A stretch of 58,488 nt of DNA from Chitinophagaceae bacterium. GTDB lineage: Bacteria > Bacteroidota > Bacteroidia > Chitinophagales > UBA10324. A model generated the notes under the pieces. It did not search any database. It was not told the DNA's origin and worked only from the letters and a program-made list of their open reading frames with translations. The stretch's first letter is position 1; each line of letters opens with the position of its first letter. The stretch lies in the NCBI GenBank assembly GCA_947469485.1, contig CANIPU010000019.1, positions 1 to 58,488 on the forward strand, given 5' to 3'. This document shows, one piece after another, positions 19,060 through 28,000 of this stretch. The position numbers were made by a program, and so were the translations under genes.

Positions 19060-19158
19060 ACTTAACATAATATTAATTATAAGACATTAATATTGGTAAA
19101 AACGATATAGAAATGCTAAATAAGCGATATTTCATGAATTTCTCTTATAATGTTAACC
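19060..19158 (-). repeat. Second attC-like palindrome, between dapF and the unknown gene
   Basis: Outer arms TTAACAT / ATGTTAA (19062-19068, 19150-19156) and inner arms TATAAGA / TCTTATA (19078-19084, 19143-19149). The spacer is 9 bases on one side and absent on the other, which is less regular than a textbook attC. The minus-strand end is again TTATGTTAAGT, containing the GTTRRRY match GTTAAGT; the opposite core is GGTTAAC. It starts 35 bases after the dapF stop. Confidence 0.42.
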
Positions 19159-19193
19159 TCGAAGAAACTCTAACTTACTTTTCCAATAATATT

Positions 19194-19985
19194 TTAGTCA
19201 ATCTCAAAAGATCCTTCGAAAACTTTTTTAACAGGCCCAATAAGATAAAGGTTTTTAAAAAGCCCATCAACATATTCACCCATTACTTTTAAATCTCCGC
19301 CAATTGCTTTTATTGAAACTTCAAAATTTCCTTCAATTGGTTTGCCCATTAAAAACCTTGAACTGATTGCAACAGCAACTGTACCGGTGCCACATGCAAG
19401 GGTTTCATCTTCAACACCTCGCTCATAGGTGCGCATGTATAACTGTTTATCCGCTTCCTCAACAAAATTTACATTTATCCCCCCTGTTGTACTAAACTCA
19501 TTATTGTACCTGATTTTTTTTGCTTCCTCAACAATATTCATTTTTTCAAGGCCACTTACATACTTAACATAATGTGGCGAACCGGTATTCGTAATAAAAT
19601 CGTTCTCAGAAAACCTCCATGAATTCACATCAGTCATACTTATTTTAACTTCATTACCAGGAAAAATTTCTGCAGAATGCATTCCATCGGATGCTCTAAA
19701 CTTCGTTCTGTTTGATTTTATTATTTGTTGTTCAAGGGAAAATACGGCAGCACATCTTGAACCATTGCCACACATACTTCCAAGGTTTCCATCAGCATTG
19801 TAATAAACCATTTCGAAATCAGCATTAGTATTTTCCTTAATTACTATTAAACCATCAGCACCAATTCCAAAATGGCGATTGCATATTTTTTTAATTATTG
19901 AACTTTCTAATGTCTGAGTGGTTTTACCATTAAGTAATACAAAATCGTTTCCTGCTCCTTCATATTTCGAAAAATTTATTTTCAT
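19194..19985 (-). CDS. dapF: Diaminopimelate epimerase
   Basis: A 263-residue cytoplasmic enzyme that interconverts LL- and meso-diaminopimelate for lysine and peptidoglycan synthesis. The two catalytic cysteines are visible: Cys72 in 'GSMCGNGSRC' and Cys198 in 'DETLACGTGTVAVA'. The N-terminus 'FSKYEGAGNDFVLL' and 'YYNADGNLGS' are family hallmarks, and length is typical. It is divergent from the htrA-like gene. Downstream on the minus strand comes the attC-like palindrome and the unknown membrane-protein gene. No conventional terminator is seen after it, so the palindrome may act as one. Confidence 0.96.
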   Translation of the reverse strand: MKINFSKYEGAGNDFVLLNGKTTQTLESSIIKKICNRHFGIGADGLIVIKENTNADFEMVYYNADGNLGSMCGNGSRCAAVFSLEQQIIKSNRTKFRASDGMHSAEIFPGNEVKISMTDVNSWRFSENDFITNTGSPHYVKYVSGLEKMNIVEEAKKIRYNNEFSTTGGINVNFVEEADKQLYMRTYERGVEDETLACGTGTVAVAISSRFLMGKPIEGNFEVSIKAIGGDLKVMGEYVDGLFKNLYLIGPVKKVFEGSFEID

Positions 19986-20166
19986 ACAGTAACTTTTACA
20001 ATGATTAATTCGCCTTATAATAAAGAATGCGTTAGTTGGTTATTAAAAAAAATTCTTTTTCATAAAATATTTTCACCTGCATTTTCGTTCATCGGCATAT
20101 AATTTGCAAAATGCCTGGATACAAATCTCACAAAAATTAATCATCAAAAAACATAAATAATAAAAA

Positions 20167-21654
20167 ATGAACCTCAGAAAAATCAGTTCCACCATTTTTG
20201 TAGCAGTTATCAGCTCGGTGATTACTGTTGCAGCCATTGGTTATTACAATGGCGATTTTAATGCTTCAACCAGATTTACCAATCAACAAAATGCAGCTAA
20301 GCTTGCTCGCTTCACTAATTCAGCGAATTATACACCAGGAAATCTGGATTTTACCTATGCTGCCGCAATGACAACTCCCGCGGTTGTTCATATAAGAACT
20401 ACTTACAATCCAAAGCCAGTTTCTAACCGTGGATATAGCAATGATCCGTTCAGGGATTTCTTTGGGGGAGGTTTTGGATATGTTGATCCTTATCACAATC
20501 AACCACAGGAATCATCTGGTTCAGGAGTTATTATTTCTGATGATGGCTATATAGTAACTAATAACCATGTAGTGGAAAATGGAGATAAGTTAACAGTTAT
20601 ATTATCGGACAAAAATGAATATGAAGCAACAGTAGTTGGCCTTGATCCATCTACTGATTTAGCTGTTGTAAAAATTAATGCCCGTAACCTTCCATTCATA
20701 ATATTCGGAAATTCTGATTCTGTAAAAATTGGCCAATGGGTTCTTGCCGTTGGAAATCCGTTTAATCTGGAGTCAACAGTTACAGCAGGTATCGTAAGTG
20801 CAAAAGGTCGAAACATTAATATTTTAAAAGACAAAGAAAACAAAGGTGTTATTGAAAGTTTTATTCAGACAGACGCAGCTGTAAATCCGGGAAATAGCGG
20901 TGGAGCTTTGGTAAATCCGCAGGGTGAACTTGTTGGAATAAACAGCGCAATTGCCACTCCTACCGGAACTTTTGCTGGTTACTCTTTTGCTGTACCGGTT
21001 AATCTGGTAAAAAAAGTAGTGAATGATATAATGAAATTCGGAACCGTACAGCGTGGATATTTAGGAGTTGGAATTGCTGATATAACAGGCGATTTAGCTA
21101 AAGAAAAGGGAATTGAAAATTTATCAGGTGTTTATGTTGATACTATTTACCCTGGAAGCGCTTCAGAAGAAGCTGGTTTAAAAATCGGTGATATAATTAC
21201 CAGAATTAATGGTACTGAAGTTAACTCAGTTCCTTCCTTGCAAGAACAAGTTGCAAACTTTCATCCTGGCGATAAAATAATTGTTTCATACATTAGAAAC
21301 GGAAGCGAAAAAGTTGCCAATGTGATATTAAAAAACAGAGAGGGAAGTTTAAAAATGGATGAACAGTCAGTTGCGTCTTTTTCAATACTCGGTGCCCAAT
21401 TTGGCGACTTGTCATCAAAGGATAAAAAAGATTTAGGATTAAAAGGAGGAGCTAAAGTTTTAAAAATTGAAGATGGAAAACTTGCCCGTTATACTGACAT
21501 TCGCGAAGGATTTATTATAACAAAAGTTGATAATAAATTGATTTCATCTGTGTCAGATCTGAAAGCAATTTTAGAAACAAAAAAAGGCGGAGTAATGATT
21601 GAAGGTACATACGCGGATGCTCCAGGTCAGTACTTCTATGCTTTTGGGCTGTAG
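20167..21654 (+). CDS. HtrA/Deg-family serine endoprotease
   Basis: A 495-residue periplasmic protease/chaperone for misfolded envelope proteins, held by an N-terminal membrane anchor or signal (residues 10-26). The catalytic triad is His134 (TNNHVVENGD), Asp164 (PSTDLAVVKI) and Ser244 (NPGNSGGAL). Two PDZ domains follow: about 295-385 ('GYLGVGIADITGD', 'GSASEEAGLKIGDIITRING') and about 400-490, the second more divergent ('ILGAQFGDLSSKDKKDLGL'). Overall form is DegP/DegQ-like. It is divergent from dapF, with a 181-base AT-rich spacer holding a near-consensus ATAATTTG about 60 bases before the start. A terminator follows. Confidence 0.95.
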   Translation: MNLRKISSTIFVAVISSVITVAAIGYYNGDFNASTRFTNQQNAAKLARFTNSANYTPGNLDFTYAAAMTTPAVVHIRTTYNPKPVSNRGYSNDPFRDFFGGGFGYVDPYHNQPQESSGSGVIISDDGYIVTNNHVVENGDKLTVILSDKNEYEATVVGLDPSTDLAVVKINARNLPFIIFGNSDSVKIGQWVLAVGNPFNLESTVTAGIVSAKGRNINILKDKENKGVIESFIQTDAAVNPGNSGGALVNPQGELVGINSAIATPTGTFAGYSFAVPVNLVKKVVNDIMKFGTVQRGYLGVGIADITGDLAKEKGIENLSGVYVDTIYPGSASEEAGLKIGDIITRINGTEVNSVPSLQEQVANFHPGDKIIVSYIRNGSEKVANVILKNREGSLKMDEQSVASFSILGAQFGDLSSKDKKDLGLKGGAKVLKIEDGKLARYTDIREGFIITKVDNKLISSVSDLKAILETKKGGVMIEGTYADAPGQYFYAFGL

Positions 21655-21670
21655 AAAATAAATTTGAACT

Positions 21671-21706
21671 GTAAAAAAAAAAGCTTCGGATTACCGAAGC
21701 CTTTTT
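21671..21706. terminator. Bidirectional terminator between htrA-like gene and pdhB
   Basis: Stem GCTTCGG / CCGAAGC (21683-21689 with 21694-21700), a 4-base loop, an A-run before it and a T-run after it. It separates two convergent genes. Confidence 0.82.
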
Positions 21707-21727
21707 ATATTCATTTTCATTCCAGTA

Positions 21728-22711
21728 TTATCTATACATAACTTCTTTTACAACCTTAATTAGTTTTTCTGCATTTGGCATAAATGCTTCAACAAAAGTT
21801 GGAGCATAACCTAAAGATACATCCTGAGTTGTAACTCTTCGGATTGGCGCATCTAAAAAATCAAAAGCATCTTTTTGTACCCTGTAGGTAATTTCAGTAC
21901 ATACGCTACCAAAAGGCCAGGCTTCTTCTAAAATCACTAAACGGTTTGTTTTCTTAACAGACTTAATAATGGTATCATGATCAAGCGGACGAATTGTTCT
22001 TAAATCTATTACCTCCGCTTCAATTCCATCTTTAGCCAATTCTTCAGAAGCAGCTATAGCAACTTTCATCATTTTATTAAATGATACAATTGTTACATCA
22101 CTTCCTTCTCTTACAACATTGGCTAATCCTATTGGTATTAAATATTCCTCTTCAGGCACTTCACCCAGTTCACCGTAACTGACTTCTGATTCAAAAAAAC
22201 AAACCGGATCATTATCTCTGATCGCAGATTTCAACAGGCCTTTAGCATCATATGCATTTGAAACCGAAATAACTTTTAATCCAGGAACATTTGCCATCCA
22301 ACTTTCAAATGCCTGTGAATGTTGAGCACCTAATTGTCCGGCTGAAGCACTTGGACCGCGAAAAACAATCGGGCAATTAAATTGACCTCCTGTCATACTC
22401 AACATTTTTGCAGCCCCGTTTACAATTTGATCAAATGCTAAAACCGCAAAGTTCCAGGTCATAAATTCAACAATTGGACGAACTCCATTCATTGCTGCCC
22501 CTACACCTACACCAGCAAAACCAAGTTCTGAAATTGGAGTATCAATTACTCGTTTTGGACCAAACTCCTCTAACATTCCTTGGCTTACTTTATAAGCTCC
22601 ATTATATTCTGCAACCTCCTCTCCCATTAAAAAAACATTCGAATCTCGACGCATTTCTTCATTCATTGCTTCACGAAGCGCCTGACGAATTGCAATTTTT
22701 CTCATTGACAT
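21728..22711 (-). CDS. pdhB: Pyruvate dehydrogenase E1 component, beta subunit
   Basis: A 327-residue transketolase-like subunit. With an E1-alpha subunit (not in this window) it decarboxylates pyruvate using thiamine diphosphate and passes the acetyl group to E2. Visible features include 'ALREAMNEEMRRDSNVFLMGEEVAEYNGAYKVSQGM' with the conserved Glu of the cofactor site, 'DTPISELGFAGVGVGAAM', 'RGPSASAGQLGAQHSQAFE' and the C-terminal 'LEEAWPFGSVCTEI'. A branched-chain 2-oxoacid dehydrogenase beta subunit is the main alternative, but the sequence looks closer to PdhB. A 96-base gap separates it from the upstream SDR gene. Confidence 0.92.
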   Translation of the reverse strand: MSMRKIAIRQALREAMNEEMRRDSNVFLMGEEVAEYNGAYKVSQGMLEEFGPKRVIDTPISELGFAGVGVGAAMNGVRPIVEFMTWNFAVLAFDQIVNGAAKMLSMTGGQFNCPIVFRGPSASAGQLGAQHSQAFESWMANVPGLKVISVSNAYDAKGLLKSAIRDNDPVCFFESEVSYGELGEVPEEEYLIPIGLANVVREGSDVTIVSFNKMMKVAIAASEELAKDGIEAEVIDLRTIRPLDHDTIIKSVKKTNRLVILEEAWPFGSVCTEITYRVQKDAFDFLDAPIRRVTTQDVSLGYAPTFVEAFMPNAEKLIKVVKEVMYR

Positions 22712-22807
22712 ATTAATATATTTTTCGGGGACACAAATATAGAAAGGTTGTTTAAAGTGAATAATTCACTTTTGAATGATGTTAAATTTAAACTTATACT
22801 CAAATTA

Positions 22808-23494
22808 TTATTTAGCATTCATGGTTCGAACTTCTAAATCTAGGGGTAAAAAATCATCGGGCGTTTGTAACAAATGAATTATTGAGTTAGCAATATCTTT
22901 GGGGTCAATCATATCTTCAGCACGCATTGTATTCGGAAAATTATTAAAAAAGTCTGTTCTGGTCGACCCAGGATAAATTACCGATACTTTTATTTTATCA
23001 CTTCTAACTTCTCTGTATATTGAATGAGTGATGGCTTTAACTGAAGCTTTAGTCGCTGAATATCCGGCCCCTTCAGGAACTGGTGTGTTCCCGGCAATTG
23101 AACTAATATTAATAATGTGACCAGACCTTTGCTTTCGCATTGTCGGAATCACATTTTTTAAACAATAAAAAACACCATGAACATTAACTGCAAACATTTC
23201 ATGCCATTGTTCCAACGACATTTCTTCAATCTTTCCAAAATAGCCAAGGCCTGCATTATTAATCAATATATCAATTGAAGAAAATTTTGCAATTGTTTCT
23301 AAATATGCAGACTCTACTGCTTTTGGGTCTTTAACATTACACTGAATAAAATGAAAATCAGGATGAGAAAATTCCGGGTTTCTTATTCCCCAACCTGCAA
23401 CTTTTACCCCTTGATTCAATAGTGCCTGAACACTGGCTTTTCCAATTCCACGGCTAACGCCAGTAACTACAGCAACTTTATTTTTTAACTCCAT
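22808..23494 (-). CDS. Short-chain dehydrogenase/reductase
   Basis: A 228-residue classical SDR with a Rossmann fold. The nucleotide-binding 'VTGVSRGIGKAS' is near residue 10, 'NNAGLGYFG' near 80, the catalytic Ser in 'NISSIAGNTPV', and the 'YSATK' Tyr-Lys pair near 155. Cofactor preference is not obvious. The start codon directly abuts the stop of the upstream thioesterase gene (TAAATG), so the two are translationally linked. The substrate cannot be inferred; the neighbouring thioesterase hints at acyl metabolism. Confidence 0.9.
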   Translation of the reverse strand: MELKNKVAVVTGVSRGIGKASVQALLNQGVKVAGWGIRNPEFSHPDFHFIQCNVKDPKAVESAYLETIAKFSSIDILINNAGLGYFGKIEEMSLEQWHEMFAVNVHGVFYCLKNVIPTMRKQRSGHIINISSIAGNTPVPEGAGYSATKASVKAITHSIYREVRSDKIKVSVIYPGSTRTDFFNNFPNTMRAEDMIDPKDIANSIIHLLQTPDDFLPLDLEVRTMNAK

Positions 23495-23917
23495 TTATAT
23501 ATATAATTTTTTAAACTCATCTGGTACCGATACAACTTTTCTGTTTTGGTAATCAAAAGAAATCATTCCGGTTTTGGCAATTGCAACTTCACGATTTGAT
23601 TTTGCTTCTGAAATTTTATAAAATAATTCAAACCCAACTCTTGAAATTTCAGCAACAGCAATTTCAATAATTAATTCTTCGCCATAAAATCCTTCGCTTT
23701 TATAAACAATTGCAACATCACTCATAATCATCGCCACACCAAAAAAATTAAGCTCAGTACTTCCTATTGAACTAAGAAATTGAACTCGTGCTTCCTGTAT
23801 AATTGACAACAAAGAATCATTTCCTAAATGACCGCCATAATTAATATCGCTAACCCTGATTCTAATCTTAGTTTTGAAATGAAATTTAGCAGGTAATTCT
23901 AATTTTATTCTGGGCAT
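23495..23917 (-). CDS. Hot-dog-fold acyl-CoA thioesterase (4HBT-like)
   Basis: A 140-residue single-domain thioesterase of the YbgC/FcbC type. The active-site region is 'KIRIRVSDINYGGHLGNDSLLSIIQEAR', where the usual 'D.D..GH.NN' is slightly varied (DINYGGHLGND). The remaining strands ('SEGFYGEELIIEIAVAEI', 'FELFYKISEA') fit the fold. It lies between tsaD (9-base gap) and the SDR gene (no gap) in an apparent minus-strand operon. The physiological acyl substrate is unknown. Confidence 0.85.
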   Translation of the reverse strand: MPRIKLELPAKFHFKTKIRIRVSDINYGGHLGNDSLLSIIQEARVQFLSSIGSTELNFFGVAMIMSDVAIVYKSEGFYGEELIIEIAVAEISRVGFELFYKISEAKSNREVAIAKTGMISFDYQNRKVVSVPDEFKKLYI

Positions 23918-23926
23918 TTATTTGAA

Positions 23927-24943
23927 TTAAAAAGTTTCATTAATTGAAAGCCTGGCTTTAGGAATCACTGATTGATTTTCAAAATCACTTTTAATAAATT
24001 TATAATGACCAACCATTGCGATCATAGCAGCATTGTCGGTACAAAATTCAAACTTCGGTATAAAAACTCTCCAGTTGTTCTTTTTTCCAAGTTCCTCAAA
24101 CTGGTTTCTAAGAAAACTATTTGCAGAAACTCCACCTGCTATTCCAACATCCTTAATTGCAAATTCAATAGTTGCCTTTTCCAATTTAGCAAGTAGAATT
24201 GAAACAATTCTACTTTGAACAGAAGCACATATATCGTTAAGGTTTTCGTTAACAAAGTTTTCATTCTTTTTTGTTTCACTTCTCAAGAAATATAGAATTG
24301 AAGTTTTTAATCCTGAAAAGCTAAAATCATAAGCGCCAACTTTTGGTTCAGGGAACTTAAATCGATTTGGATTTCCAGTCTTTGCAAGCGAATCAATCAT
24401 AGGTCCACCTGGATACAGAAGCCCCAATAATTTTGCTGTTTTATCAAATGCCTCGCCTGCCGCATCATCGTTTGTTTCACCAATAACTTCCATTTTTAAA
24501 TAGTCTTTCACAAGTACAATCTGTGTATGACCTCCGGAAACTGTTAAACATAAAAATGGAAACGATGGTTTTGGCTCATCAATAAAGTGAGCTAATACAT
24601 GTGCTTGCATGTGATTAACTGAAATTAAAGGAATATTTAATGCCAACGCCAAACCTTTTGCAAATGAACTACCAACCAACAAAGCCCCGATTAGACCTGG
24701 ACCTTCGGTAAAAGAAATAGCTGATAAATCTGTTCTTTCAAATCCAGCCTGTTTTAAAGCAAGATCAACAACTGGAACAATATTTAATTGATGAGCTCTG
24801 GATGCTAACTCAGGTATTACCCCACCATATTGTTGGTGTACTTCTTGCCCTGCAATAACATTAGACAATAAAACACCATCACGCATAACTGCGCATGAGG
24901 TTTCGTCGCAAGAAGATTCAATAGCTAAAATTGTAACTGACAA
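23927..24943 (-). CDS. tsaD: tRNA N6-threonylcarbamoyladenosine transferase TsaD
   Basis: A 338-residue ASKHA-fold enzyme that transfers the threonylcarbamoyl group to A37 of ANN-decoding tRNAs. Hallmarks are 'AIESSCDETSCAVM' at the N-terminus, the metal-binding His111 and His115 in 'VNHMQAHVLAHF', 'VSGGHTQIVLV', and the late 'GGVSANSFLR' and 'CTDNAAMIAMVG' motifs. The start appears to be TTG (24941-24943): no in-frame ATG lies between an upstream stop and the conserved N-terminus. It is divergent from the tamB-like gene and heads the tsaD-thioesterase-SDR run. Confidence 0.95.
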   Translation of the reverse strand: MSVTILAIESSCDETSCAVMRDGVLLSNVIAGQEVHQQYGGVIPELASRAHQLNIVPVVDLALKQAGFERTDLSAISFTEGPGLIGALLVGSSFAKGLALALNIPLISVNHMQAHVLAHFIDEPKPSFPFLCLTVSGGHTQIVLVKDYLKMEVIGETNDDAAGEAFDKTAKLLGLLYPGGPMIDSLAKTGNPNRFKFPEPKVGAYDFSFSGLKTSILYFLRSETKKNENFVNENLNDICASVQSRIVSILLAKLEKATIEFAIKDVGIAGGVSANSFLRNQFEELGKKNNWRVFIPKFEFCTDNAAMIAMVGHYKFIKSDFENQSVIPKARLSINETF

Positions 24944-25046
24944 ATGAATGTTTTGTGGATTTTACTTTTTTTCAATCTAAATTTATCCGCGCTGTAAATC
25001 TAAAGTTGCAGCTAAACTTTCAGAATAAAATTTCATCTCAGCAAAA

Positions 25047-28000
25047 GTGATATTAAAACGGATAGCCAAAGTATTAATGTGGGTATTAACCTCACTGATT
25101 TTACTATTCGGCATTGTGTATATTCTAATTCAGCAACCTAAAGTTCAAACATACTTAGTTCATAAAGTTTCTGATTATTTATCAAACACGCTTCAAACAA
25201 AAGTAAACGTGAAAAGCGTAAACATTCAGTTCTTTACAACAGCTGTAATTGAAGAAATTTTAATTGAAGACAAGAAAAAAGACACCATTTTATATGCAGG
25301 TAATATAAAAGCCAGATTTGGAGTATTTGAATTGTTTAATCAGAATTTTGAAATTAAAAATTTAACTCTTGAAAATGCAAGGATCCGATTATTCAGAGGT
25401 CAAAATGATTCGGATTTTAATTATCAATTTATTGCAGATGCATTTGCTTCGAATGACACATCTACTTCGAAAACGAAAAATCCTTTTTTAAAAATCGGAA
25501 CTATTAATTTAAAGAACATAAGTTTTACTTTCAGAGACGAACCGGCTGTTGATGTAACTGTTCATGTATCGGAATTAAATATTGCATTTAACAAATTAAG
25601 TTTAGATGAACCTATTCTTAATTTAAGTAAAATAATAATTGAAAATCCCCTTGTTGAAGTAACAAGCCTATTTGATTCATTACCAAAGATGACATCAATT
25701 GAAGAACCTGACACTTCAATTATACACTTGAATAAAAAATCATTTGTGTTGCTGGTCGATAAATTTCAAATGAACAATGGTCACTTCATTTACATAAAAG
25801 AAAACAGGGAGGCAGACTCTTTACGGTTTGATTTGAACCATATGGATTTTACTAATATAAATTTTGATGTGGAAAATGGAAAATTTTTACTTGATACAAT
25901 TAGCGGATTTATAAAAAATTTAACAGCGCATGAAAAAAGCGGATTGGATATAAAAAGACTAACAGCTAATGCAAGGGTTACTCCTAATGAATCAGTACTT
26001 GATAATTTAATTCTTCAGCTGCCTCGTTCAGAAATTCAAGATCGTATTGTATTTCAATATCTAAACTTTACGGCCTTTTATGATTTTATTTCTTCAGTTA
26101 ATATGCGAGCTGATTTTAAAAAAAGTTACCTAACTTTATCTGACTTATCGTGTTTTGCTCCGGAATTGAAAAACATGGTTGACCCTACTGAAGTTAATGG
26201 TAAACTTGCCGGCACTGTAGACAATCTGAAAATAAAAGAGCTTTATTTAAAATCCGCAAAACAAACGATTGTAAAAGGAAAAGGAACAATACAAGGTCTT
26301 CCTTCAATTGACGGAATGTTTTTTGATATGCAGTTTGATGAGGTTATTTCTTCAGCCAATGATTTAAAAATTATTTATCCTGAAATCAGTTTACCGAAAG
26401 AGGTAGTTCGTGCGGGTACTATTTCATTAAAGGGAAATGCAACAGGTTTCTTAAATGACTTTGTCGGTAATATTTTAATTAATACTGATGAAGGTATGAT
26501 TCAAACTGATTTGAATATGAAATTGAATCAGGGGATTCCAAAGTATAGTGGCTCAATTTCAACTTCAAATTTTGATTTGGGAAAAATATTTAATATTCAA
26601 GGTTCTATTGGAAAAGCGAGCTTTTCGACTACAATCGCAGGTAGTGGAATAATGCTTACCGATGTGAATACAACACTGGTATCGCATATCGAAAAGTTTG
26701 AAGCACTGGATTATGAATATAAAAACATTACCGTTAATGGAATTCTCGATTCAAAAATTTTTAATGGTAAATTAGTTATTAATGATGAAAACATCCAGCT
26801 GGATTTCCAGGGGAAAGTTGATTTACAGGATAGCATTCCTGAATACGATTTCTTTGCAAAGGTTATAAACGCAAAATTAGATAAGCTTGGATTTATATCA
26901 CGACCACTAATATTTTCTTCAAACCTGTCGATAAATTTAAAAGGACAAAATCCATTGACTGGTTCAGGATTAATTACTGCAGATCAAACAATTATTAGCG
27001 ATGAAACCGATTCTTATAAATTAAAGGCCCTTTCATTTTCAGTGGAAGAGTTAAATGATCAAGAAAAAAAACTTGAACTTCGGTCTGATATTATTTCAAT
27101 TGATATAAATGGACAATTTAATTTACCAGAGCTACCCGACGCGATTATAGCTTCCTTTAAAAATTATTTACCCTCATTGCCCACAACAGTTATTGATTCA
27201 CCATCAATTCAGAAATTTGATTTTGCAATAAAGCTAAAGGAAATGAAAGATTTCAACAACTTCTTTCTCAAAGGTACTGAAGGATTTTCAAACACTTCAA
27301 TCAACGGTTTTTTCAATAATGAGATTAGCGAAATTAGTTTTAATGGTATTATTCCATTTGTAAAATATGGGAAAACATTTTCAAATGATATGGTATTGAT
27401 AGGTGAAACAAACCAAGGCATGCTTAGCCTATCACTGACATCCAATTTTTTACAAGTTAACGACAGCCTGAAAATTCTTGATCCGTTTATTTCTGCAACA
27501 CTTGAAAATGATAAAGTATTATTTAATATTAAAGCAAATGATATTTCAGGAAAATACAAAATTGATTTACTAGCAAAAGCTTATGGCAAAGGAGAAAAAA
27601 TACACCTGAACTTTTTACCCTCATTGCTTTTGCTGAATGGACAAGATTGGAGTTTTAATAATTCAAACGAAATTTTAATTGGAAATAAATATTTACAATT
27701 TTTCAATACCGATCTTATTCATAACAATCAAAGTATTCGAATTCAAAATATTGCATCGGCTGACACCTCAGATATTAAACTCTCTTTTAATAATTTACAG
27801 ATCGAAGATTTTTATAATCTTTTTATGTTTAATAACTATCAGGTGAAAGGCCGAGTTACCGGTTATGCTAACATAATGAACATATTTGATGCTCCTCGTT
27901 ATAGCGCTAATTTAACTACTCTGCAATTTGGTTTAAATGGCGACAGTGCCGATAAGGTAATTGCCATAGTTGATTATGATCCTGATATAGATCAAATGAA

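Larger units (their letters stand above)
18287..19065 (-). mobile_element. Candidate lone integron-type gene cassette (attC-like / gene / attC-like)
   Basis: The two palindromes flanking the 160-residue gene both end, on the minus strand, in the identical 11 bases TTATGTTAAGT. If cleavage follows the integron rule (G^TTRRRY), the unit between the cut points is 779 bases and holds one minus-strand gene followed by its own attC-like site, which is the usual cassette order. No integrase gene is in the window, so at best this is a stranded cassette. The second palindrome (19060-19158) is less canonical. Proposed from structure only. Confidence 0.42.
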
